A stretch of 19,355 nt of DNA. Origin: Planctomycetaceae bacterium (GTDB lineage: Bacteria > Planctomycetota > Planctomycetia > Pirellulales > Thermoguttaceae). The notes under the pieces are model-generated. The model saw only the letters and a program-made list of their open reading frames with translations. It did no database searches and was not told the origin of the DNA. The number at the start of each line of letters is the position of its first letter. Within the stretch, counting starts at the first letter, position 1. Of this stretch, positions 14,916-19,355 are shown piece by piece. The position numbers were made by a program, and so were the translations under genes. The stretch is from NCBI GenBank assembly GCA_031276415.1, contig JAISNF010000030.1:1-19355 (forward strand). The letters run 5' to 3'.

Positions 14916-15215
14916 GGTACTTCTAAAAACTCAAATTTACTTTTTAAAACTACAGAGAACACAAAGAGCGCAGAGAGGAAATTTTTAAAAATTTATTTTA
15001 GATCAAAAGTCAATGATAAAATTAGAGAACTTCTAAAAACATTGTTTTTAAAAAATCACATCCTTAAAAATAAGGACTTGTAAATATTTTTCGTCCCAAA
15101 AAAGTAGTTTTTTAGAAGTTACCATTAAATAACGTTTTGATTACAATTAAAAATTCCTCTGCGTTCTCTGTGTCCTCTGTGGTTAATAAAAAATAGTTAT
15201 TAGAAGTTCCCTAAT
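14916..15215. repeat. Palindromic intergenic repeat family 1, copy D, carrying an internal insert
   Basis: Left arm from ~14948 (ACTACAGAGAACACAAAGAG) and right arm 15156-15185 (...GTGTCCTCTGTGGTTA) are inverted repeats. Outer ends are GGTACTTCTAAAAAC (14916-14930) and TTAGAAGTTCCCTAAT (to about 15215). The interior matches copy E (TTTTAGATCAAAAGTCAA, TAAATAACGTTTTGATTAC) except for an extra ~95 bases, listed separately. Confidence 0.85.
15027..15122. repeat. Small inverted-repeat insert nested in copy D
   Basis: AACTTCTAAAAAC at 15028-15040 pairs with GTTTTTTAGAAGTT at 15107-15120 (one extra T). The segment interrupts the interior that copies B, C and E carry without it. Part of the same segment (CCTTAAAAATAAGGACTTG) occurs in copy A. 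Confidence 0.75.
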
Positions 15216-15312
15216 GAAATTATATTGAGTGGATGTTGTGTGTTTCCATTTCAATATAATTTTCAATAACGATTTTCAAAACGATTTTCAAACAAATTTA
15301 CACAGATTTATG

Positions 15313-15318
15313 AAGGAG
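15313..15318 (+). promoter_or_regulatory. Shine-Dalgarno AAGGAG deciding the start at 15325
   Basis: AAGGAG ends six bases before the ATG at 15325. The open frame extends 32 codons further upstream, but that extension is Asn/Phe-rich with no family match, so 15325 is the start. Confidence 0.85.
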
Positions 15319-15324
15319 AAAACC

Positions 15325-16338
15325 ATGTTAAAAATTGGTATTACGGGTCTTGGTTTTATGGGGATGATTCACTATTTGGCGTATCAAAAACTTAGCAACG
15401 TCAAAGTTACCGCAATTTGCGAAACAATTCCAGAACGCCGTCAAGGTGATTGGACGAGCATCAAAGGTAATTTCGGTCCTCAGGGAACAATGACGGATTT
15501 AACAGGTGTTGCGACTTACGCCGATTTGAATGAGATACTTGCTGATCCGAATGTTGACATGTTGGATATTTGTCTTCCGCCCAATGTTCATGCTGCAACA
15601 GCAATTGCCGCATTGAACGCCGGAAAACATGTTCTTTCCGAAAAACCGATTGCGTTGAAACTTGAGGATGCGGATCGAATGGTTGCCGCTGCTGAAACAA
15701 ATAATAAATTATTTATGGTTGCTCATGTTTTGCCGTTTTTTACGGCGTATGCTTTTGTTTATGAAACAGTTCAATCGGGTTGTTACGGAAAATTGCTCGG
15801 AGGACATTTTAACCGTGTGATTTCTGATCCGGTGTGGCTTAAAAATTTTTACGATATGAACACAATCGGCGGACCGCTTCTGGATTTGCATATTCACGAT
15901 GCGCATTTTATCCGGTTGTTGTTTGGGTTACCGAAAACGGTTCAGAGTTCGGGGCGGTTGCGCGGCGGAACGCCCGAATATTTTAGTACACAATTCCTCT
16001 ATGACGATTCCGATATTTTGGTTACATCGAACAGCGGTTGTATTTTTCAGCAAGGTCGTCCGTTTATGGCGAATTTTGAAGTTCATTTCGAAAAAGCCAC
16101 ATTGGTTCTTGACGGACCGGTTCCGACCATTTTGACCGAAGACGGAAAAAGCGAAAAAGCAAAACTCCCCGATTTAGACGAAATCGGCGTATTTGCTAAT
16201 GAATTAAAAGAAGTAACCGATTCCGTACAAAAAGGAAAAGCCTCCTCAATTCTCAGCGGTCAACTCGCTCGTGACGCCTTGTATCTGGCGTTGAAAGAAA
16301 TGGAATCAATCCAAACACGAAAACCCGTTAATTTATAA
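15325..16338 (+). CDS. Gfo/Idh/MocA family NAD(P)-dependent oxidoreductase
   Basis: The 337-residue protein starts immediately with the Rossmann-fold nucleotide-binding strand and loop GLGFMG (8-13), followed by AICETIPERR, the DICLPPNVHAATAIAALNAGKHVLSEKPIAL block with the family Glu-Lys-Pro at 106-108, and the catalytic-region motif DLHIHDAHFIRLLFG (His191). The C-terminal beta-sheet domain is complete. Family members oxidise or reduce sugars, inositols and related polyols; the substrate here is not determinable. It has no signal peptide and is cytoplasmic. It stands alone between two repeat elements. A functional link with the DUF1080 protein at 10594, through 3-keto-sugar chemistry, is possible but not supported by adjacency. 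Confidence 0.92.
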   Translation: MLKIGITGLGFMGMIHYLAYQKLSNVKVTAICETIPERRQGDWTSIKGNFGPQGTMTDLTGVATYADLNEILADPNVDMLDICLPPNVHAATAIAALNAGKHVLSEKPIALKLEDADRMVAAAETNNKLFMVAHVLPFFTAYAFVYETVQSGCYGKLLGGHFNRVISDPVWLKNFYDMNTIGGPLLDLHIHDAHFIRLLFGLPKTVQSSGRLRGGTPEYFSTQFLYDDSDILVTSNSGCIFQQGRPFMANFEVHFEKATLVLDGPVPTILTEDGKSEKAKLPDLDEIGVFANELKEVTDSVQKGKASSILSGQLARDALYLALKEMESIQTRKPVNL

Positions 16339-16351
16339 AAACATAAAAACA

Positions 16352-16597
16352 GTCCGCAAATGACGCTGGTGACCGCAGATGATTTTTAGAAATAACCTAC
16401 TTTTTTATTTAACCACAGAGAACACAGAGTTCACAGAGAAGAAAAGTTTCATTTTATAAAATTATTTTAGATCAAAAGTCAAACATTAAATAACATTTTG
16501 ATTCCAATTAAAAATTTTCTCTGTGTCCTCTGTGGTTAATAAAAATATATTTGTGGTTTTTAGAAGTTCCCTACGATTATTTGCGTCATCTGTGGAC
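16352..16597. repeat. Palindromic repeat family 2, second copy, interrupted by family-1 copy E
   Basis: Left arm GTCCGCAAATGACGC (16352-16366) followed by ACCGCAGATGATT, and right arm GATTATTTGCGTCATCTGTGGAC (16575-16597), form an imperfect palindrome like the one at 8022-8163 (13 of 15 outer bases pair). Everything between ~16384 and ~16574 belongs to a different repeat family. Confidence 0.8.
16384..16574. repeat. Palindromic intergenic repeat family 1, copy E, nested in a family-2 element
   Basis: Left arm 16411-16441 (AACCACAGAGAACACAGAG) and right arm 16515-16539 (TCTGTGTCCTCTGTGGTTAA) enclose TTATTTTAGATCAAAAGTCA and TAAATAACATTTTGATTCC. The flanks are near-direct repeats: TTTTTAGAAATAACCTAC on the left and TTTTTAGAAGTTCCCTAC on the right (15 of 18 identical). 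Confidence 0.85.
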
Positions 16598-16684
16598 AAT
16601 TTCAGTTTCAATTTTTTATCCGTAAACATGGAAACATGTTAGTTTTTTTGGTTCCTTATAAAATTTTAAAATACAAAAAAAATA

Positions 16685-19204
16685 ATGTTCCGTTTATTTT
16701 GTCTATTTTTTTCTGTTGTTTTTCTTTTGAATTGTTCCGGCTGCAAAGACAAAACTATTCCGGCAACAACCGAATCTTCTCAACCCGAAACAGAATCACA
16801 ACCTGTTCCGCCATTGCTTGCCGATCCGTTTCAACCGCATTCCGCCGTGAACGTGAAAGAGTTGGCGAAAAATGAAACAAAAACAGAGCCGATTATTCCT
16901 GTTACACCTGAACCGGCTAAATCGGAAACAGCCAAACCCGAACAAATTAAATCTGAAACGGTTAAATCGGAAACAATTAGTTCGGAAACAGTTCAATCGG
17001 AAACGCCGTTACCTCCTGCTTCTCCGGCAAACGATCTTTTTATTCAAGCCGCAACGAATCAAAATTCCGTAACAACTCCAACCGATTTCGGTTTTGGAAC
17101 GCCAAACACGACAGATCCGGAATTATCGTTGAACAAAACCAAGTTAAACGAAACAAATGTAACAATATCCGCTAAACCGTTGGAAGAAGTTAAACCGACA
17201 GAACCAACAGAAGAAACGAAACCAACAGAATCTATTCAATCAACGGAAAAAATTGCCGATGTTCCTATAATTCCAAAAGAACTGGAATCTGTTACAACGC
17301 CGTTTGTTTCGGAATCATTAGCCGCGTCTGTTCCCGCAACAACTTCAAAGACGGATTCAGAAACAAATTCAGAGACAGAGCCGTTTGTTCTTAACTCAGT
17401 TCCTGTTGCGCCGTCTCCTGTCAATCCGCTTCGGCAAGAAATCAAAACGCCGCCAACAGAAAACGTTGCAAAAAATCAAATCGAATTGCCAACAGAAAAC
17501 GTTGCGAAAAATCAAACCGAATTGTCAACAGAAAATGTTGCAAAAAACAAAACGGAATTGTCAACAGAAAATGTTGCGAAAAATCAATCCGAATTGCCAA
17601 CAGAAAACGTTGCAAAAAACAAATCCGAATTACCAACAGAAAACGTTGCAAAAAACAAAACCGAATTGTCAACAGAAAATGTTGCAAAAAATCAATCCGA
17701 ATTGCCGACAGAAAATGTTGCAAAAAATCAATCCGAATTGCCGACAGAAAATGTTGCGAAAACAACGGCTGAATTGTCGGAGTCAAATATTGTATCATCT
17801 GATGTGAAGCAAACGTTTGATGCGGTTGCGGTTAATGGGGAGTTGTTTGTTGGTTGGGAAAAGCCGAAACTGCTTCTTGTGTTTACGGGATTTATGAACG
17901 GTTATGTTGAACCTTGTGGTTGTGCCGGTTTGGAACAAATGAAAGGCGGTTTGAGTCGGCGTCATACGTTTTTTAAGGAACTTGAAGAAAAAAAAGGGTG
18001 GTCAATTCTTCCGATTGATGCCGGTAATCTCAATAAAGGTTTTGGTCGTCAGGAAGAGTTGAAGTTTAATTTTGTGATTGACGAGGCTCTTCGGCTGATG
18101 AAATATCAGGCAACCGGAGTTGGGAATCGGGAACTGCTTTTACCGACGGATGCGTTGATTTTGTACTTTGTTGATGTACCGGAAATTCCTCGCCGTTACA
18201 CTTCGGCTAATGTAGCAATAATGGAATTTGATCCTGATTTTACAGCACCGTACCGTGTTTTTGAACAAAATGGAGTGAAAGTCGGCGTAACTTCGGTGAT
18301 AGGTCAATCGTTACTTAAAGAGATTAACAACGATGATATTAAACACGAAGACGCTGTTAAACGGTTAAAGGAAATGTTACCGAAATTTGCGGCGGAAAAA
18401 TGTAACAAGCGTGTTTTAATAATTCATGGTTCGGCGGAGGAAACGAAACGGATTGTAAAATCTGTAACGGGACAATTTGATTATGTTATTCCGAGTAACA
18501 CTCCGGCGGAGCCGCCATTCCAACCGAACTGGATAGACAACAGTATGCTGATTGAAGTTGGCGAAAAGGGAAAATTTGCGGTGGCGATTGGACTTTACGA
18601 TGATTTGACCACGCCGTTTCGTTATCAACGTATTCCGTTGGATTCCCGATTCAAAAATTCAAAAACGATTACCGATTTAATGCAACTTTATCAGGAGCAA
18701 CTTAAAGAAACCGGTCTTCAGGGTCTTGGAATTAAACCGATTCCGAATCGCCGGACGGTTGAAAGCGGTCGATTTACCGGTACAAAATCTTGTGCGGATT
18801 GTCATGAATTATCGTTTTCGGCTTGGAGAAAATCGCGTCATGCTCTTGCGTGGCGTTCACTGGCGGAGACTTCAAAACCGTCGCGAACATTTGATCCGGA
18901 ATGTATTGCCTGCCATGTTGTTGGTTGGAATTCGTCGGAATTTTTGCCTTATGAACACGGTTTTCTGGGCGAAACGGAAACGCCGGAACTGTTGAATGTT
19001 GGTTGTGAAGTTTGTCATGGTCCCGGCGAAAATCACATTAAGGCGGAACAAGGTTCTGATACAATATTTCAGGAAAAGCAGCGTAAAATAATTCGTTTGC
19101 CGTTGGATGCTGCCAAAAGGGTGTGTATTCAGTGCCATGACGGTGATAATTCTCCTCATTTCGATTTTGAAACTTATTGGAAAAAAATCGTTCATAAAGA
19201 ATAA
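16685..19204 (+). CDS. Lipoprotein with 12-residue repeats, phosphatase-like domain and tetrahaem cytochrome c554-type domain
   Basis: The 839-residue protein begins with a lipoprotein signal (hydrophobic core then LLNC, Cys17). Residues ~25-365 are low-complexity Glu/Thr/Ser/Pro sequence: first SET-rich short repeats, then nine exact-length 12-residue repeats (257-364). Residues ~390-690 resemble a metallophosphoesterase/5'-nucleotidase-like fold (LLLVFTGFMNGYVEPCGCAG, KGGLSRRHTFF, PIDAGNL), but the canonical metal ligands DxH and GNH are not evident, so catalysis by that domain is doubtful. The C-terminal 140 residues have four CXXCH haem sites, at 703 (CADCH), 740 (CIACH), 774 (CEVCH) and 814 (CIQCH), with the cytochrome c554-type HGPGENH context. 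It is likely an outer-surface or periplasmic electron-transfer lipoprotein. No Shine-Dalgarno is visible before the ATG. Confidence 0.88.
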   Translation: MFRLFCLFFSVVFLLNCSGCKDKTIPATTESSQPETESQPVPPLLADPFQPHSAVNVKELAKNETKTEPIIPVTPEPAKSETAKPEQIKSETVKSETISSETVQSETPLPPASPANDLFIQAATNQNSVTTPTDFGFGTPNTTDPELSLNKTKLNETNVTISAKPLEEVKPTEPTEETKPTESIQSTEKIADVPIIPKELESVTTPFVSESLAASVPATTSKTDSETNSETEPFVLNSVPVAPSPVNPLRQEIKTPPTENVAKNQIELPTENVAKNQTELSTENVAKNKTELSTENVAKNQSELPTENVAKNKSELPTENVAKNKTELSTENVAKNQSELPTENVAKNQSELPTENVAKTTAELSESNIVSSDVKQTFDAVAVNGELFVGWEKPKLLLVFTGFMNGYVEPCGCAGLEQMKGGLSRRHTFFKELEEKKGWSILPIDAGNLNKGFGRQEELKFNFVIDEALRLMKYQATGVGNRELLLPTDALILYFVDVPEIPRRYTSANVAIMEFDPDFTAPYRVFEQNGVKVGVTSVIGQSLLKEINNDDIKHEDAVKRLKEMLPKFAAEKCNKRVLIIHGSAEETKRIVKSVTGQFDYVIPSNTPAEPPFQPNWIDNSMLIEVGEKGKFAVAIGLYDDLTTPFRYQRIPLDSRFKNSKTITDLMQLYQEQLKETGLQGLGIKPIPNRRTVESGRFTGTKSCADCHELSFSAWRKSRHALAWRSLAETSKPSRTFDPECIACHVVGWNSSEFLPYEHGFLGETETPELLNVGCEVCHGPGENHIKAEQGSDTIFQEKQRKIIRLPLDAAKRVCIQCHDGDNSPHFDFETYWKKIVHKE
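17453..17776 (+). repeat. Nine in-frame 36-base repeats encoding (P/S)TENVAKNxxEL
   Basis: Nine uninterrupted 36-base units encode PTENVAKNQIEL-type 12-mers. Position 1 is Pro or Ser, positions 9-10 vary (QI, QT, KT, QS, KS; TA in the last, degenerate unit, where position 8 is also changed). Synonymous third-base changes among units (AAC/AAT, GCA/GCG, CCA/CCG) show that the array is not freshly duplicated throughout, although units 17669 and 17705 are nearly identical. Confidence 0.97.
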
Positions 19205-19205
19205 T

Positions 19206-19258
19206 TATAGTGGAGAGTTGAAAGTGGAGAGTGGATAGTTTCGCAATGCGGAATTATT
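19206..19258. repeat. Repeat family 4, partner of 12945-12997
   Basis: Positions 19226-19258 (GGAGAGTGGATAGTTTCGCA...) are the perfect reverse complement of 12945-12977, with weaker similarity back to 19206. It follows the lipoprotein stop codon directly. Confidence 0.9.
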
Positions 19259-19265
19259 ATTTGAA

Positions 19266-19343
19266 CTATGATTTTTGTGATTATTGTGATTGAGAATATT
19301 GATTACGAAAAATTATAATAACCACACAAATCATAAAAATCAC
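19266..19343. repeat. Inverted AT-rich repeat, family 5
   Basis: CTATGATTTTTGTGATTATT (19266-19285) and CACAAATCATAAAAATCAC (19325-19343) contain inverted ATGATTTTTGTG / ATAAAAATCAC type arms. The composition is low-complexity, so this is weaker than the other families. The window ends shortly after. Confidence 0.5.
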
Positions 19344-19355
19344 CGTTCAGACAAT

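Noticed and set aside
14847..15083. 78-codon frame overlapping the end of the protease gene
   Set aside because: It overlaps the real gene and then reads into repeat copy D; its sequence is translated repeat.
15229..15324. N-terminal extension of the oxidoreductase by 32 codons
   Set aside because: The Rossmann strand begins at the ATG at 15325, which has an AAGGAG six bases upstream; the extension has no family match.
17453..17776. CRISPR-like regular repeat spacing
   Set aside because: Units are contiguous with no spacers and are in frame within a coding sequence.
17385..17807. 140-codon plus-strand frame and a 118-codon minus-strand frame over the lipoprotein repeats
   Set aside because: They exist only because a 36-base repeat without stops keeps alternative frames open; the products are low-complexity with no start signals.

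Overview
The window most likely comes from an AT-rich member of the Planctomycetota. This is an inference: there is no rRNA or other phylogenetic marker here beyond typA. The clues are a DUF1080-type secreted protein, a Gfo/Idh/MocA oxidoreductase, a secreted protein joining a thioredoxin-like domain to a trypsin-like protease, and a multihaem lipoprotein whose middle carries a CGCAG...KGGLSRR block of a type I associate with planctomycetes. Two anaerobe-type nitrogenase cofactor assembly genes, nifE and nifN, point to a diazotrophic and probably anaerobic or microaerobic lifestyle.

Layout. Positions 1-2250 look accessory: the 3' part of a large alpha/beta-hydrolase-like protein, two small membrane proteins and a 35-codon mini-ORF. 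Positions 2368-5432 form a same-strand block: a small Tat-signal, cysteine-rich, lysine-rich protein, then nifE and nifN. No nifH, nifD, nifK or nifB is present. About 1 kb without a convincing gene follows (5433-6492). Next come a GyrI-like effector-binding protein and a secreted esterase, which converge on typA/bipA on the minus strand (8206-10029). The right half is all plus strand: a DUF1080 protein, a secreted protein with two SPOR-like halves, the thioredoxin/protease fusion, the Gfo/Idh/MocA oxidoreductase and the tetrahaem lipoprotein with nine 12-residue repeats.

How the genes relate. NifE and NifN form the heterotetramer on which the FeMo-cofactor precursor matures, so they depend on NifB, NifH and NifDK encoded elsewhere. 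The right-half genes are mostly envelope or secreted functions in separate transcription units, each preceded by its own long intergenic gap.

The most striking non-coding structure is the filling of these gaps. At least five families of palindromic intergenic repeats occur. One (arms of the type ACCACAGAGAACACA / TGTGTTCTCTGTGGT) has five full copies in both orientations plus a half copy. Two copies contain a secondary insert, and one copy lies inside a member of another palindromic family. This is what small non-autonomous mobile elements would look like. No transposase, CRISPR array, tRNA or rRNA was recognised.
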